Source: Streptomyces sp. PR69 (GTDB lineage Bacteria > Actinomycetota > Actinomycetes > Streptomycetales > Streptomycetaceae). From it: 64,000 nucleotides of DNA. The translations under genes were made by a program, and so were the position numbers. The notes under the pieces are model-generated. The model was not told the DNA's origin. It saw only the letters and a list, made by a program, of their open reading frames with translations, and searched no databases. Below are positions 27,614-37,766 of the stretch, piece by piece. Where the stretch lies: NCBI RefSeq assembly GCF_026420845.1, contig NZ_JAOWCB010000010.1, forward strand, positions 62,001-126,000, in the 5' to 3' direction. The stretch's first letter is position 1. Each line of letters begins with the position of its first letter.

Positions 27614-28231
27614 TCAGAGCGGCCGTAGCGCCGGCTCTTTCTGAACGGCCCCCAGCAGCCGATCCAGTGCCAGCTCCACATCTTCCTTCCAGGAGAGAGT
27701 GGTCCGCAGTTCCAGTCTCAGCCGGGGGTAGGCCGGATGGGGCCGTACGGTCTTGAAGCCGACCGCCAGCAGATGCTCCGCGGGCAGCACACATGCCGGT
27801 TCCTTCCAGCGAGCATCGGCAAAGGCCTCTATCGCCCGGAAGCCACGGCGCAGCAGATCCTTGGCGACGGTCTGCACGATCACCCGGCCAAGCCCCTGAC
27901 CCTGATACCCCGGCATGACCCATGCGGTCATCAACTGCACCGCATCCTGGGAGACGGGACTGGTGGGGAACGCCATGGAGCGCGGGACATACGCGGGAGG
28001 GGCATAGAGCACATAGCCCACCGGAACCTCGTCGACATACACGACGCGGCCGCAGGAGCCCCACTCCAGCAGGACGGCCGAGATCCATGCCTCTTTCTCA
28101 AGGTCGGGAGTCCCGGCCTTTACCGCGGCCTCTCCGCTGACCGGATCAAGCTCCCAGAAGACACACGCGCGGCACCGCTTGGGAAGGTCCGCAAGGTTGT
28201 CCAGTGTGAGCGGTACGAGTCGACGCCCCAT
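27614..28231 (-). CDS. GNAT family N-acetyltransferase
   Basis: 205 residues. The acetyl-CoA-binding motif A appears as TAWVMPGYQGQGLGRVIVQT at about 99–118, preceded by beta strands VVYVDEVPVGYVLYAPP. An N-terminal CRACVFWELDP segment with two Cys is typical of a Streptomyces subfamily found beside parAB. The substrate is unknown. It starts ATG 28231 with GAGGAG about 10 nt upstream, and is convergent with trxA. Confidence 0.88.
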   Translation of the reverse strand: MGRRLVPLTLDNLADLPKRCRACVFWELDPVSGEAAVKAGTPDLEKEAWISAVLLEWGSCGRVVYVDEVPVGYVLYAPPAYVPRSMAFPTSPVSQDAVQLMTAWVMPGYQGQGLGRVIVQTVAKDLLRRGFRAIEAFADARWKEPACVLPAEHLLAVGFKTVRPHPAYPRLRLELRTTLSWKEDVELALDRLLGAVQKEPALRPL

Positions 28232-28534
28232 CGAGGCTGCTCCTCACTTCCCTCGCCTGCCGCGTCGCGAGCGGCTGCCAGCGCATGCCTCTCTCTGAGG
28301 AGGCTGCTGATGAACCCTCCGACTGCACCCAGTCCCAAGCCCGCTGTCACCCACTGGCTGCGGCTCACCGATCGCATTGGCCCTTGCCCTCTCTCTGAGG
28401 CGGATCAAGGTGGATGCGCCGTACCAGAACGCATCGTATCCACCCAGCCCCGACACGGATACCGGACAGAGCAAAGGGCGGGCGGCGTTCGGCATCTGCC
28501 GGACGCCGCCCGCCCTTGAGGCGGTCGGACGCAC
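28232..28534. other. Intergenic region between parB and GNAT gene
   Basis: About 300 bp, both flanking genes leftward. A terminator for parAB lies at 28474–28517. A 12-bp direct repeat CTCTCTCTGAGG occurs at 28289–28300 and 28389–28400. A short reverse reading frame from 28377 encodes a plausible hydrophobic segment (TAGLGLGAVGGFISSLL) but runs on out of frame into the GNAT gene, so I do not call it. Confidence 0.4.
28474..28517 (-). terminator. Terminator of parAB
   Basis: A long stem (outer arms of 13 bp at 28474–28486 and 28505–28517, with further inner pairing), flanked by CTT/AAG, 18 nt beyond the parB stop. Confidence 0.75.
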
Positions 28535-29623
28535 TCAGTGCTCGTCGCCCTCGGCCGGCTCCTCACTCAGCCCCTGCTGCAGCACCCGCCCCTCGCCGGG
28601 GGCGAGGGTGGTGAGGATCCGCTCAAGATCGTCCATCGAAGCGAACTCGACGACGATCTTTCCCTTCTTCTGGCCCAAGTCGACTTTCACTCTGGTCTCA
28701 AACCGGTCAGAGAGCCGGGAGGCCAGATCGGTGAGCGCCGGCGAAACCCGGGTTCCCGCACGTGGGCTCTTCGGCTTGGCCGGGCTCTTGGGGCTTGAGT
28801 TGATCAGCGTCACGATCTCCTCGACCGCGCGCACCGAGAGCCCTTCGGCCACGATCCTGTGAGCCAGCCGGTCCTGCTCCTCCGAGTCCTCCACTGAGAG
28901 AAGCGCCCGCGCATGTCCGGCGGACAGCACTCCGGCAGCGACCCTGCGCTGCACGGGCGGTGAAAGACGCAGCAGCCTCAGCGTATTGGAGACCTGTGGA
29001 CGCGAGCGGCCGATCCTGTCCGCAAGCTGGTCATGCGTGCAGTTGAAGTCCTTCAGCAGCTGGTCATAGGCGGCGGCCTCTTCCAGCGGGTTCAGCTGAG
29101 CCCGGTGCAGATTCTCCAGCAGGGCGTCGAGAAGGAGCTTTTCGTCCTCCGTCGCGCGGATGATCGCCGGAATCTGCTCCAGACCGGCTTCGCGGCAGGC
29201 CCGCCAGCGGCGCTCACCCATGATGAGTTCATACCGCTCCGGTCCCAACCGCCGTACGACGATGGGCTGGAGGAGCCCCACTTCCTTGATGGAGGTGACC
29301 AGCTCCGCAAGAGCGTCCTCATCGAAGACCTCACGCGGCTGACGAGGGTTGGGAGTGATGGAGTCGAGGGGCAGCTCGGCGAAGTGCGCCCCGGCTGGCT
29401 CCACCGGAATCTCTGCGGGCTCCGGTGTGGATACGGCATCCGGCACCCCGGGTGCGGCGGGCAGCGTCGCCACCTTGGCTGCCGCCACCCCGCGCTCCGT
29501 GCTCAGCATCGGAATGGCTCCGGGGGAGACGGACGCGCCGGACGTCGGCGTCTGCTTCTCCTGAGGAGCAGCGGGGATCAGCGCACCGAGCCCACGCCCC
29601 AGTCCTCTACGTCGCTCGCTCAC
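28535..29623 (-). CDS. parB: Chromosome partitioning protein ParB
   Basis: CTP-dependent clamp that loads at parS and organises the origin. The 362 residues begin with the basic [17 protein letters not shown]. The CTPase/N-domain has [16 protein letters not shown], then the helix-turn-helix ([20 protein letters not shown]) that reads parS and a C-terminal dimerisation domain. GTG 29623 overlaps the parA stop by 4 nt, so translation is coupled. The seven parS palindromes nearby are its expected targets. Confidence 0.97.
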   Translation of the reverse strand: MSERRRGLGRGLGALIPAAPQEKQTPTSGASVSPGAIPMLSTERGVAAAKVATLPAAPGVPDAVSTPEPAEIPVEPAGAHFAELPLDSITPNPRQPREVFDEDALAELVTSIKEVGLLQPIVVRRLGPERYELIMGERRWRACREAGLEQIPAIIRATEDEKLLLDALLENLHRAQLNPLEEAAAYDQLLKDFNCTHDQLADRIGRSRPQVSNTLRLLRLSPPVQRRVAAGVLSAGHARALLSVEDSEEQDRLAHRIVAEGLSVRAVEEIVTLINSSPKSPAKPKSPRAGTRVSPALTDLASRLSDRFETRVKVDLGQKKGKIVVEFASMDDLERILTTLAPGEGRVLQQGLSEEPAEGDEH

Positions 29624-30873
29624 TGGATCCCTTCCGACACACTGTGCTGGCTGTTCCGGCCGACCGCATGGGCATGCTGCGGGTCGTAGTGCACCCCGAC
29701 CCCTCGCAGGGCGATCTCACGGGCAGCCTCAAGATACGACAGCGACCCGCTGGACCCGGGGTCATAGGTCAGCACGGTCTGGCCATAGCTGGGAGCTTCG
29801 GAGATCCGTACCGACCGCGGGATGCTGGTCCGCAGCACCTCGTCTCCGAAGTGGCCGCGCACCTCCTCCGCCACCTGAGAAGCCAGGCGCGTTCTGCCGT
29901 CATACATCGTGAGCAGAATCGTCGACACATGCAGAGCCGGATTGAGGTGGCCGCGCACCAGGTCCACATTCCGCAGCAACTGCCCCAGCCCCTCAAGTGC
30001 GTAGTACTCGCACTGAATCGGGATCAGCACCTCGGCCCCGGCCACCAGCGCATTGACCGTGAGCAGCCCGAGGGACGGGGGACAGTCGATGAGGATGTAA
30101 TCCAGCGGCTGCTCATACGCCTGGATGGCCCGCTGGAGCCTGCTCTCCCGCGCCACCAGGGACACCAGCTCGATCTCCGCACCGGCGAGATCGATGGTGG
30201 CAGGGGCACAGAAGAGGCCTTCGACGTCCGGGACCGGCTGGACCACATCGGAGAGCGGCTTGCTCTCCACCAGGACGTCATAGATCGAGGGAACCTCAGC
30301 GTGATGATCGATCCCCAGCGCCGTGGAGGCATTGCCCTGCGGGTCCAGGTCGATCACCAGGACACGCGCACCATGCAGAGCCAATGACGCAGCGAGATTG
30401 ACCGTGGTCGTGGTCTTGCCCACGCCGCCCTTCTGGTTGGCAACGACCATGATGCGCGTCTGCTGAGGTCGCGGCAGCCCCTCACCGGCGCGCCCCAGCG
30501 CCTCCACGGCCAGCTGGGCAGCACGGCCGATGGGGGTGTCATCCAGTGGAGGAGGCGGTGTTTCACGTGAAACATCCTCCCCGGCGGACTCGGTACGGGG
30601 ACCGGGGACCGGATCGGTCATCGGTCCCGCGATGTTGGCGTCGGACCGCAAGGATTCACTCTCCTCGGCTTCAGGCTCGCGATGAACAGAGCCTGCCATG
30701 CTTTCGGGGTCGTGAACCAGCGAGGCCGGTGGTTCTGTGGATGAATCCACCTCTGTGGACAACTCTGTAGCCCTCAAGAGGGGCCTACGGTCACGCATCG
30801 GCGCGGCGGCGCGACCGCGGCTGATGATTCCCTGCAGCAGCGAGCGACGTTTCACGTGAAACACGATGCACAT
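29620..30873 (-). CDS. parA: Chromosome partitioning ATPase ParA
   Basis: Deviant Walker-type ATPase driving origin segregation with ParB. Walker A is KGGVGKTTT at about residues 148–156 of the longest frame; [16 protein letters not shown] and the C-terminal blocks are intact. The first 135 residues are acidic and disordered. The start is uncertain: ATG 30873 overlaps a parS and lacks a ribosome site, while an internal ATG near 30621 would give about 333 residues with a weak GGGA. Two parS sites lie in the 5' part of the reading frame (30560 and 30849), possible ParB autorepression. Confidence 0.93.
   Translation of the reverse strand: MCIVFHVKRRSLLQGIISRGRAAAPMRDRRPLLRATELSTEVDSSTEPPASLVHDPESMAGSVHREPEAEESESLRSDANIAGPMTDPVPGPRTESAGEDVSRETPPPPLDDTPIGRAAQLAVEALGRAGEGLPRPQQTRIMVVANQKGGVGKTTTTVNLAASLALHGARVLVIDLDPQGNASTALGIDHHAEVPSIYDVLVESKPLSDVVQPVPDVEGLFCAPATIDLAGAEIELVSLVARESRLQRAIQAYEQPLDYILIDCPPSLGLLTVNALVAGAEVLIPIQCEYYALEGLGQLLRNVDLVRGHLNPALHVSTILLTMYDGRTRLASQVAEEVRGHFGDEVLRTSIPRSVRISEAPSYGQTVLTYDPGSSGSLSYLEAAREIALRGVGVHYDPQHAHAVGRNSQHSVSEGIQ
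30560..30573. promoter_or_regulatory. parS site inside the parA frame
   Basis: A perfect GTTTCACGTGAAAC in the 5' part of parA, translated as V-S-R-E-T on the reverse strand. Confidence 0.9.
30849..30862. promoter_or_regulatory. parS site at the parA 5' end
   Basis: A perfect GTTTCACGTGAAAC overlapping the first codons of the longest parA frame (F-H-V-K). If translation starts further in, this site sits in the parA promoter or leader. Confidence 0.9.
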
Positions 30874-31023
30874 GCCGCACGGTCACGCCTGGTCGACACT
30901 CCGAAATGGATACGTATGGCAGCTTGTATGGAGCATTGTTAATACTCAGTACAACTCGGACAGGCGATACAGCCCGGACAAGCGATCGGGCTTCGGGAAC
31001 CATGGCCCGCCGCAGGGTGGGCA

Positions 31024-31740
31024 TCAGCGCCGCCGGCGTGAGCGGCTCGGCCGGTTGGCCTTGGCCCGCTTGGTGGCGAAGCGGATGCCGCCGGGGCTCT
31101 CTCCCACCTCTACCCGTACGACGGTGGAGAGCGGATCCACAATCCCCTCACCTACCTGGATCACCGAGGTGTCGACCACACCGAGCTTGCTCAGGGCGGC
31201 ACGGGCCCCCCGAAGCTCTTCCTCGGCGGTGTCGCCCTTGAGTGCCAGCATCTCGCCGTAGGGGCGCAGGAGCGGAACGCCCCAGCCGGCCAGCCGGTCC
31301 AGCGGCGCCACCGCCCGGGCGGTGACCACATGGACCTGCGGCAGCTTGCCCAGCATCTCCTCGGCCCGGCCCCGGACCACCGTGACATGATCCAGGCCCA
31401 GCAGTTCCACGACTTCCTGGAGGAACGTCGTGCGCCGCAGCAGCGGCTCCAGCAGGGTGATCTTGAGGTCCGGTCGTACCAGCGCCAGCGGAATCCCCGG
31501 CAGCCCGGCGCCCGAGCCGACGTCACAGACCGTGACGCCTTCCGGCACCACTTCTGAGAGCACGGCGCAGTTCAGCAGATGCCGCTCCCACAGCCGCGGC
31601 ACCTCGCGCGGGCCGATGAGTCCGCGCTTGACCCCTGCGTCCGCGAGCAGCTCCGCATAGCGCACAGCCTCCGGGAAGAACTCACCGAAAACCGTCCTCG
31701 CAGCTTCAGGCGCCTGGGGAAGCTCTGCTGCCTCCGTCAC
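31024..31740 (-). CDS. rsmG: 16S rRNA (guanine-527-N7)-methyltransferase RsmG (GidB)
   Basis: S-adenosylmethionine-dependent enzyme methylating G527 of 16S rRNA; loss gives low-level streptomycin resistance. The 238 residues have the SAM-binding VCDVGSGAGLPGIPLALVRPD at about 71–91, HVVTARAVAPLDRL and a C-terminal basic tail. The length is typical for streptomycetes. It starts GTG 31740 and lies about 110 nt after jag across a terminator, 150 nt before parA. Confidence 0.95.
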   Translation of the reverse strand: MTEAAELPQAPEAARTVFGEFFPEAVRYAELLADAGVKRGLIGPREVPRLWERHLLNCAVLSEVVPEGVTVCDVGSGAGLPGIPLALVRPDLKITLLEPLLRRTTFLQEVVELLGLDHVTVVRGRAEEMLGKLPQVHVVTARAVAPLDRLAGWGVPLLRPYGEMLALKGDTAEEELRGARAALSKLGVVDTSVIQVGEGIVDPLSTVVRVEVGESPGGIRFATKRAKANRPSRSRRRR

Positions 31741-31811
31741 GGGGGACCGTCCTTCCGTACTGCATGCCGCATCGTGGACCGTGGCGGCTGACTATCAGGC
31801 TGACAAAGACC

Positions 31812-31837
31812 GACCCCGCCTGCGAACAGACGGGGCC
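31812..31837 (-). terminator. Terminator between jag and rsmG
   Basis: A GC-rich stem of about 11 bp with tetraloop (TTCG on the RNA strand), followed on the reverse strand by a short T-rich run. It ends the rpmH–jag unit. Confidence 0.6.
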
Positions 31838-31853
31838 GGGACAACGGTGGAGG

Positions 31854-32366
31854 TCAGGCAGGGAGCACAACGACGAAGCGCTGCGGCTCCTCGCCCTCGG
31901 ACTCGCTGCGCAGACCCGCGGCCGCGACCGCGTCGTGCACGACCTTGCGCTCGAAGGGCGTCATCGGGTCGAGCTGGACCGGCTTGCCGGTGCTCTTCAC
32001 CTCTTCAGCGGCCTTCGCGCCCAGCTTGGCCAGCTCCTCGCGCTTCTTGGCGCGGAAGCCAGCGATATCAAGCATCAGCCGGCTGCGGTCCCCGGTCTCC
32101 CGGTGCACGGCCAGTCGCGTCAGCTCCTGCAGAGCCTCCAGGACCTCGCCGTCACGCCCGACCAGCTTCTGCAGGTCCCGGCTGCCCCCGTCGCTGATGA
32201 TCGAGACCGAGGCGCGGTCCGCCTCGACGTCCATGTCGATATCGCCGTCGAGATCGGCGATATCGAGCAGGCCCTCGAGGTAGTCAGCCGCGATCTCCCC
32301 CTCCTGCTCAAGGCGGGTCAGGGTGTCGCCACCCTCGGCGGCGGCGGAGATGGTGCCTTCCGTCAC
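31854..32366 (-). CDS. jag: Jag/SpoIIIJ-associated RNA-binding protein (KhpB-like)
   Basis: 170 residues with a KH-type domain (ASVSIISDGGSRDLQKLVGRDG, then VLEALQELTRLAVHRETGD) and an R3H domain (MTPFERKVVHDAVAAAGLRSESEGEEPQRFVVV). It lacks the long N-terminal Jag_N module of firmicutes. GTG 32366 lies 17 nt after yidC. Family members bind RNA and influence envelope growth; a link to YidC is inferred from the operon. Confidence 0.93.
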   Translation of the reverse strand: MTEGTISAAAEGGDTLTRLEQEGEIAADYLEGLLDIADLDGDIDMDVEADRASVSIISDGGSRDLQKLVGRDGEVLEALQELTRLAVHRETGDRSRLMLDIAGFRAKKREELAKLGAKAAEEVKSTGKPVQLDPMTPFERKVVHDAVAAAGLRSESEGEEPQRFVVVLPA

Positions 32367-32383
32367 GGATGGACTCCTTCTGG

Positions 32384-33631
32384 TTACTTCTTGGACGAGG
32401 GGTGCTTGGGCCGCTGCGGGCCCTTCCGCTGCCCGGCCTTGGGCTGCCCCGACTTGGCCTGGTCGGACTTCGACTCACCCGACTTCTGCTGACCGGCCCT
32501 GGCGCGCTCGGCCCCGGAGCTCGGAGTGCTCTTCGGCGTGCTCGACTGGGCGCTTGTGGACTGGCGCCGGGACTTGCTCTGGCGCTTCGGCTGCTGCCGC
32601 TTGTGTGCGCTGCCGCCGCCCTCGGCCTCAAGCAGCGCCGTCTCGCTCTTGGCCACGGTTCCGTCCGCCTGGGCGGCGAAGCCTGCCTTGGCCAGCCCGG
32701 TGATAAAGCGGCGCTCGTTGTCATTGCGGTCCGGGCCCTTGGCGACGATCGCCTGGATGACACCGCGCTTGCGCCTTGAGCGGACCTGGCCGTGGGAGGT
32801 GATGCTCTTCAGCAGACGCTGGAGGTAGTGGTCCTGGGCCTTGCTGCCCGGAGTCGGGTTCTGGTTGATCACGTACATCTGCTGGCCCATGGTCCACACG
32901 TTGGTGGTCAGCCAGTAGATAAGAACACCGACGGGGAAGTTGATGCCCAGCACGGCGAAGATCACCGGGAAGATGTACATCAGCATCTTCTGCTGCTGCA
33001 TAAACGGCGTCTTGACCGTGAGGTCGACGTTCTTCTGCATCAGCTGGCGCTGCGTGTAGAACTGCGACGCCGACATCAGGATGATCATCACTGCGGTGAC
33101 GATGCGGACGTCGGTCAGGGAGGCGTTGAGCGCCTCGACCTTCTCGGGGCTGTCGGTGAACTTGGCCGCGATCGGCGCCCCGAAGATATGGGCCTGCCGG
33201 GCGCTGTCCACGAGGCTCTGGTTGAGAACGCCGATCTCGTCACCCGAGGCGATCTTGCTCAGCACATGGTAGAGCGCGAAGAAGAACGGCGACTGCGCCA
33301 GGATGGGAAGGCACGAGGAGAGCGGGTTGGTGCCCGTCTCCTTGTACAGCTTCATCATCTCTTCGGACTGGCGCTGCTTGTCGTTCTTGTAGCGCTCCTG
33401 GATCGCCTTCATCTTCGGCTGGAGCGCCTGCATGTTCCGGGTCGCCTTGATCTGCTTCACAAAGAGCGGGATCAGACAGATCCGGATGACGACCACCAGC
33501 GACACGATGGACAGCCCCCAGGCCCAGCCCGTGTCGGGGCCGAAGATCGCCCCATACAGTGAGTGGAACTGGACGATGATCCAGGAGACGGGCGTGGTGA
33601 TAAAGCTGAAGAGACTGGCAATCGTGTCCAC
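32384..33631 (-). CDS. yidC: Membrane protein insertase YidC
   Basis: Inserts proteins into the cytoplasmic membrane alone or with Sec. The 415 residues are of the short (no large periplasmic domain) type: TM1 near 10–30, the cytoplasmic helical hairpin [20 protein letters not shown] at about 73–92, TM2 with [20 protein letters not shown], and further TMs to about 265. A very long Lys/Ser/Gln-rich cytoplasmic tail (about 275–415) suggests ribosome contact. It lies between yidD and jag. Confidence 0.96.
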   Translation of the reverse strand: MDTIASLFSFITTPVSWIIVQFHSLYGAIFGPDTGWAWGLSIVSLVVVIRICLIPLFVKQIKATRNMQALQPKMKAIQERYKNDKQRQSEEMMKLYKETGTNPLSSCLPILAQSPFFFALYHVLSKIASGDEIGVLNQSLVDSARQAHIFGAPIAAKFTDSPEKVEALNASLTDVRIVTAVMIILMSASQFYTQRQLMQKNVDLTVKTPFMQQQKMLMYIFPVIFAVLGINFPVGVLIYWLTTNVWTMGQQMYVINQNPTPGSKAQDHYLQRLLKSITSHGQVRSRRKRGVIQAIVAKGPDRNDNERRFITGLAKAGFAAQADGTVAKSETALLEAEGGGSAHKRQQPKRQSKSRRQSTSAQSSTPKSTPSSGAERARAGQQKSGESKSDQAKSGQPKAGQRKGPQRPKHPSSKK

Positions 33632-33634
33632 TAA

Positions 33635-33967
33635 TCAGGCTCCTTGAGCATGGGGCGAGGTCTCTGCGGCCGGGCTGGTCTCAGGGTTCCGCCCGCCCTT
33701 GCTGCCATTGCCGCGCAAGGCGTCACGCAGCATTTCGTGCCATCGCGGACGCTTGCGCTCCGGTACATAGTCCACTCCGCCCGGCGACCACGGGTTGCAC
33801 CGCAGAATCCGCCAGGCGGTCAGGGCCGTGCCCTTGACCGCACCGTGCCGGTCGATGGCCGTGTATCCGTAGTGCGAACACGACGGGTAGTACCGGCAGA
33901 CAGGCCCCAGCAGCGGGCTGATCGTCCACTGGTACAGCTTGATCAGAGCCAGCAGCGGGTACTTCAT
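33635..33967 (-). CDS. yidD: Membrane protein insertion efficiency factor YidD
   Basis: 110 residues with the invariant cysteine-rich YidD signature [20 protein letters not shown] at about 24–43 and [15 protein letters not shown] at about 57–71. An amphipathic N-terminal helix associates with the membrane. The start ATG overlaps the rnpA stop (ATGA) and the stop lies 3 nt before yidC. Confidence 0.95.
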   Translation of the reverse strand: MKYPLLALIKLYQWTISPLLGPVCRYYPSCSHYGYTAIDRHGAVKGTALTAWRILRCNPWSPGGVDYVPERKRPRWHEMLRDALRGNGSKGGRNPETSPAAETSPHAQGA

Positions 33968-34335
33968 CGCGCGCCCCCTCCCAGCAGCCGCGTCAACGCG
34001 GCGTCCAGGTCTCGGGCCAGCTGTGCTGAGTCGGCGTCGCCCGCACCGGGCAGCGCCCGTACCACAACCAGGCTACCGGGGGGAAGCTCGGCCAGCCGGT
34101 CGCGTACCAGGTGCCGCAGTCTGCGCTTGACCCTGTTCCGCACCACCGCCCCGCCGACGGCCTTGCTCACGACGAAACCCGCACGCGTCGGGGGAGCGCT
34201 CTCCCCAGGCGCGTGCGGGTCCGTGGCACCGCTGCGTAGATGGACGACGAGAAGCGGGCGTCCGGCCCGGCGTCCCCGGCGTACCGCGGTCGCGAAGTCT
34301 TCGCGCCGCCTCAGCCGATTCTCGGAAGGCAGCAC
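33964..34335 (-). CDS. rnpA: Ribonuclease P protein component
   Basis: Protein subunit of the tRNA 5'-processing ribozyme. The 123 residues start [21 protein letters not shown] and contain the RNR motif in [17 protein letters not shown] at about 64–80. The GTG at 34335 is chosen by the family's usual MLPxxxRL start; the longer in-frame ORF to 34407 is not typical. It lies 19 nt after rpmH. Confidence 0.95.
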   Translation of the reverse strand: MLPSENRLRRREDFATAVRRGRRAGRPLLVVHLRSGATDPHAPGESAPPTRAGFVVSKAVGGAVVRNRVKRRLRHLVRDRLAELPPGSLVVVRALPGAGDADSAQLARDLDAALTRLLGGGAR

Positions 34336-34354
34336 GTCATGACCTGTACGCGAA

Positions 34355-34492
34355 TCAGGCGGACAGGCGGGTGCGACCCTTGCTGCGGCGGGACGCGAGG
34401 ATCGCACGGCCGGCGCGGGTACGCATACGCAGCCGGAAGCCGTGGGTCTTCGCGCGACGACGGTTGTTCGGCTGGAAGGTGCGCTTGCTCAC
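34355..34492 (-). CDS. rpmH: 50S ribosomal protein L34
   Basis: The 45-residue protein begins with GTG 34492 and reads [18 protein letters not shown], then [17 protein letters not shown], ending in a short basic tail and TGA at 34355–34357. It is a textbook L34. It is first gene of rpmH–rnpA–yidD–yidC–jag, divergent from dnaA. Confidence 0.97.
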   Translation of the reverse strand: MSKRTFQPNNRRRAKTHGFRLRMRTRAGRAILASRRSKGRTRLSA

Positions 34493-34876
34493 TCGGGGGC
34501 TCCAGAAATGAATCGTTGGTGGCGGACTATCGCCTGGCTGTCACCGTGCGCCCACGAGTAGCTCGCGATTACGCCCGAGTGCACCGCTTTCACAACCACA
34601 GAAAGTGATCTCCGTGATGAGATCTCCGTGATCCTTGCCCATCGGAGGCAGGCGGCAGCAGCCATCGACAACTCGACCTGGTTACGGTACGCGCGGCTAC
34701 GCCATCCGGTCAAACCAGCCCCATGCCCCGGCCCACTGTGCACAGCCTGTGGACAACAACTTGAACCGCGTGGGTCGCCCTGACTACCGTGGCTGAACTC
34801 CGATTCCTTTCCTGCCTGTCTTCCCATCCCGTCCCGAGAACCACACATTCGTGGGACCTGCGAGAGAGCGTGCCTT
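34493..34876. promoter_or_regulatory. rpmH/dnaA divergent promoter region with DnaA box
   Basis: 384 bp without a gene. A reverse-strand DnaA box TTGTCCACA lies at 34748–34756, directly before a promoter-like pair TTGAAC (34761–34766), 18 nt, TACCGT (34785–34790), oriented toward dnaA. This fits DnaA autoregulation, as reported for Streptomyces dnaA. The rpmH promoter must lie near 34500–34650 but is not clear by eye. Confidence 0.65.
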
Positions 34877-36730
34877 GTGGCTGACGTACCTGCCGATCTT
34901 GCCGCAGTGTGGCCACGGGTGCTGGAGCAGCTCCTCGCCGAGGGCCAGCAGGGCATCGAGCCCAAGGACAAGCAGTGGATCGAGCGCTGCCAGCCACTCG
35001 CACTGGTGGCCGACACGGCGCTGCTGGCCGTCCCCAACGAGTGGGGCAAGCGGGTCCTGGAAGGCAGGCTCGCCCCGCTGATCAGCGAGACGCTCAGCCG
35101 TGAGTGCGGCCGCCCGATCCGGATCGCGATCACGGTCGACGACACCGTGGGCGGCGGGAGCACGGCCGCGCAGCCGCCCGCGGCACAGCAGCAGCGCGAG
35201 ACGCCCCGCTATCCGGGCGCGCAGCATGACGACCCCCGCCAGGACGAGCTGCATCACGATGAGCTGCGCCATGACGAACCCCGGCGGGCGGAGCGCGGCG
35301 CCCCGTACGAGAGCTACGGCCAGCAGCCGGGCGACGACGGACTGCCCACGGCCCGCCCCGCCTACCCCGAATATCACCAGCAGCGCCCGGAGCCCGGCGC
35401 CTGGCCGCGCACCCAGGAAGAGCTGTCGTGGCAGCAGCCGCGCCTCGGAGGCTTCCAGGAGCGCGACCACTCCGCCGGCCAGTGGCATGAGCCCTACGGC
35501 GGATCCCGTTCGCACCAGTCCCCGCACGACTACCGGAGCCCGCAGCCGCCGGATGGCCGGCCGTATGAGCCGCAGCGCGGCGACCGCCGCGACCTGCCCG
35601 AGCGGCCGGGTCCGCACCGGGGCCCCGGAGGCGTGCCCTCCGGGGCTCCCGGGCCGCTGGGCGCCCAGCCCGCACCGGCCCCGGGACCCGGCGAGCCACA
35701 CGCCCGGCTGAATCCGAAGTACCTCTTCGACACCTTTGTGATCGGCGCGTCCAACCGGTTCGCGCACGCCGCGGCCGTCGCGGTCGCCGAGGCCCCGGCG
35801 AAGGCGTACAACCCCCTTTTCATCTATGGGGAGTCGGGGCTGGGCAAAACGCATCTGCTGCACGCCATCGGCCACTATGCGCGCAGCCTCTACCCGGGCA
35901 CCCGGGTGCGGTATGTGAGCTCCGAGGAGTTCACCAACGAGTTCATCAACTCCATCCGCGACGGCAAGGGCGACGCCTTCCGCAAGCGCTACCGCGATGT
36001 GGACATCCTGCTCGTCGACGACATCCAGTTCCTGGCCAGCAAGGAGTCGACGCAGGAGGAGTTCTTCCACACCTTCAACACGCTCCACAACGCCAACAAG
36101 CAGATCGTGCTCTCCTCCGACCGGCCGCCCAAGCAGCTGATGACGCTGGAGGACCGGCTGAGGAACCGTTTCGAGTGGGGTCTGACCACCGACGTCCAGC
36201 CGCCTGAGCTGGAGACGCGCATCGCGATCCTGCGGAAGAAGGCGGTGCAGGAACAGCTCAACGCCCCGCCGGAGGTACTGGAGTTCATCGCCTCCCGGAT
36301 CTCGCGCAACATCCGCGAGCTGGAGGGCGCGCTGATCCGGGTGACGGCGTTCGCCTCGCTCAACCGGCAGCCGGTGGACCTGGGGCTCACCGAGATCGTG
36401 CTGAAGGATCTGATCCCCGGCGGCGAGGACGCCGCCCCCGAGATCACCGCGGGCGCGATCATGGCGGCGACGGCAGACTACTTCGGCCTCACGGTGGAGG
36501 ACCTGTGCGGCTCATCGCGCAGCCGGGTGCTGGTCACTGCCCGGCAGATCGCCATGTATCTCTGCCGTGAGCTCACGGATCTCTCCCTGCCCAAGATCGG
36601 CGCGCAGTTCGGCGGCCGCGACCACACGACCGTGATGCACGCGGACCGGAAGATCCGTGCGCTGATGGCGGAGCGGCGCTCGATCTACAACCAGGTCACC
36701 GAGCTGACCAACCGCATCAAGAACGGCTGA
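34877..36730 (+). CDS. dnaA: Chromosomal replication initiator DnaA
   Basis: Binds DnaA boxes in oriC and unwinds DNA. The 617 residues comprise domain I (about 1–90); an unusually long low-complexity domain II (about 90–277), rich in Pro/Gln/Arg/His, typical of Streptomyces; AAA+ domain III with Walker [11 protein letters not shown] at about 317 and Walker [11 protein letters not shown]; and domain IV with the DnaA-box-binding [15 protein letters not shown]. The GTG at 34877 lacks a strong ribosome site. It is followed directly by oriC. Confidence 0.98.
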   Translation: MADVPADLAAVWPRVLEQLLAEGQQGIEPKDKQWIERCQPLALVADTALLAVPNEWGKRVLEGRLAPLISETLSRECGRPIRIAITVDDTVGGGSTAAQPPAAQQQRETPRYPGAQHDDPRQDELHHDELRHDEPRRAERGAPYESYGQQPGDDGLPTARPAYPEYHQQRPEPGAWPRTQEELSWQQPRLGGFQERDHSAGQWHEPYGGSRSHQSPHDYRSPQPPDGRPYEPQRGDRRDLPERPGPHRGPGGVPSGAPGPLGAQPAPAPGPGEPHARLNPKYLFDTFVIGASNRFAHAAAVAVAEAPAKAYNPLFIYGESGLGKTHLLHAIGHYARSLYPGTRVRYVSSEEFTNEFINSIRDGKGDAFRKRYRDVDILLVDDIQFLASKESTQEEFFHTFNTLHNANKQIVLSSDRPPKQLMTLEDRLRNRFEWGLTTDVQPPELETRIAILRKKAVQEQLNAPPEVLEFIASRISRNIRELEGALIRVTAFASLNRQPVDLGLTEIVLKDLIPGGEDAAPEITAGAIMAATADYFGLTVEDLCGSSRSRVLVTARQIAMYLCRELTDLSLPKIGAQFGGRDHTTVMHADRKIRALMAERRSIYNQVTELTNRIKNG

Positions 36731-37766
36731 CGCCGGGCTCCGCACGGCTGCTGCCCGTCTGCCGCACAGCAGCCGTGCGGCTACTGCCCGTCTGCCGCAC
36801 AGCCGCCGCACGGCTGCTGGCCGCCTGCCGCACGATCGGCGCGCGCCGCTCCCGCGCTTCCAGGGCGCTCCGGGACGACTCCCCGGAGCGCCCTGTGCCG
36901 TCCCCGGAAGCCCGTTTCGGTACGCGTGTCCGGCGCGCGCACCCCGGCGCGTATACCCCAGGTGGTACGCGTGCCCCGCCCGGCTCCCCGTGTCCTCTGT
37001 TCGAATACCTGCCGGTCATGGCCTGTTCTCCACAGATTCGGGGAGAATCTTCCGTCCACAGCCTGGGGACCTGTGAGTTGTCCAGACGGCATCCACAGCC
37101 GGACCTCCCGAGAGATGATCCTTCCAGGTCAGACGGCTGTGGAATTGTGGCTGACCGTACTCCACAGCCTGTGGACACACACTCCGTCCACAGGCTGTGA
37201 TCAGCGTTGTCCACCGGCGGCCCACAGGCTGAGCCGGGTTGCCCACAGCTTCTCCACACCCCTGTCCACTGTTCGGCAAGGAAACGCCCGGTCTCACTGG
37301 TGCGGGTGAAAGCCGTCACACCAAGCCGCTGGGTTGGGCTGTGGGGAACCTGGGTAAAGCTGGGGACAGCACTGGGGAGAACTCCCCATGGGCTGTGCAT
37401 CGCCTGTGCAGAACTTTCGCGCGTCCACAGAGGGCACCGGTTTTCCACCGGCCCCACCCACAGGCCCCGTGGATAAAAAATCCGGTCTGACCTGGGCATA
37501 CGACGTTATCCACGGTTTCCACAGGCCCTACTACCACTGCCACATAGAGTTAGCGGCGAATCCGTTTCGAAGCGGGGCCTGTGCACAACTCGAGGCCGCG
37601 GCGCACGACGCCGTTCGGCTCGACTTGACCCCGACCGGCACCGGCTGTCGGTGGTGTGCGTCAGACTGGGACCCGGCAACAGGCCAGTGCGACGACGATC
37701 TGGACCTGACGACCTGACGAAGACCAGTAGGGCGAGAGCCAGCAACAGCAGCAGGAGGCGGTTCCG
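36731..37766. other. oriC: Chromosomal replication origin oriC
   Basis: A 1036-bp gene-free region between dnaA and dnaN containing many DnaA-box 9-mers near TTGTCCACA on both strands. Examples are 37026, 37052, 37089, 37158, 37184, 37207, 37250, 37262, 37421, 37506 and 37515 (forward), and 37138, 37170, 37468 and 37580 (reverse). The boxes form two groups around an A-run (37475–37480). This matches the Streptomyces oriC with about 19 boxes. The first 270 bp after dnaA has few boxes and a 33-bp-period repeat. Confidence 0.95.
36751..36833. repeat. 33-bp-period repeat between dnaA and the oriC box array
   Basis: An identical 20-bp block, CTGCCCGTCTGCCGCACAGC, occurs at 36751–36770 and 36784–36803, with a third diverged copy at about 36817–36833. 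The period is 33 bp. Confidence 0.8.

Noticed and set aside
28120-28377. Small reverse reading frame with a hydrophobic segment
   Set aside because: It continues for most of its length inside the GNAT gene in another frame and has no ribosome site.
37388-37717. Reading frames within oriC
   Set aside because: They cross the DnaA-box array, lack ribosome sites, and have no conserved features.
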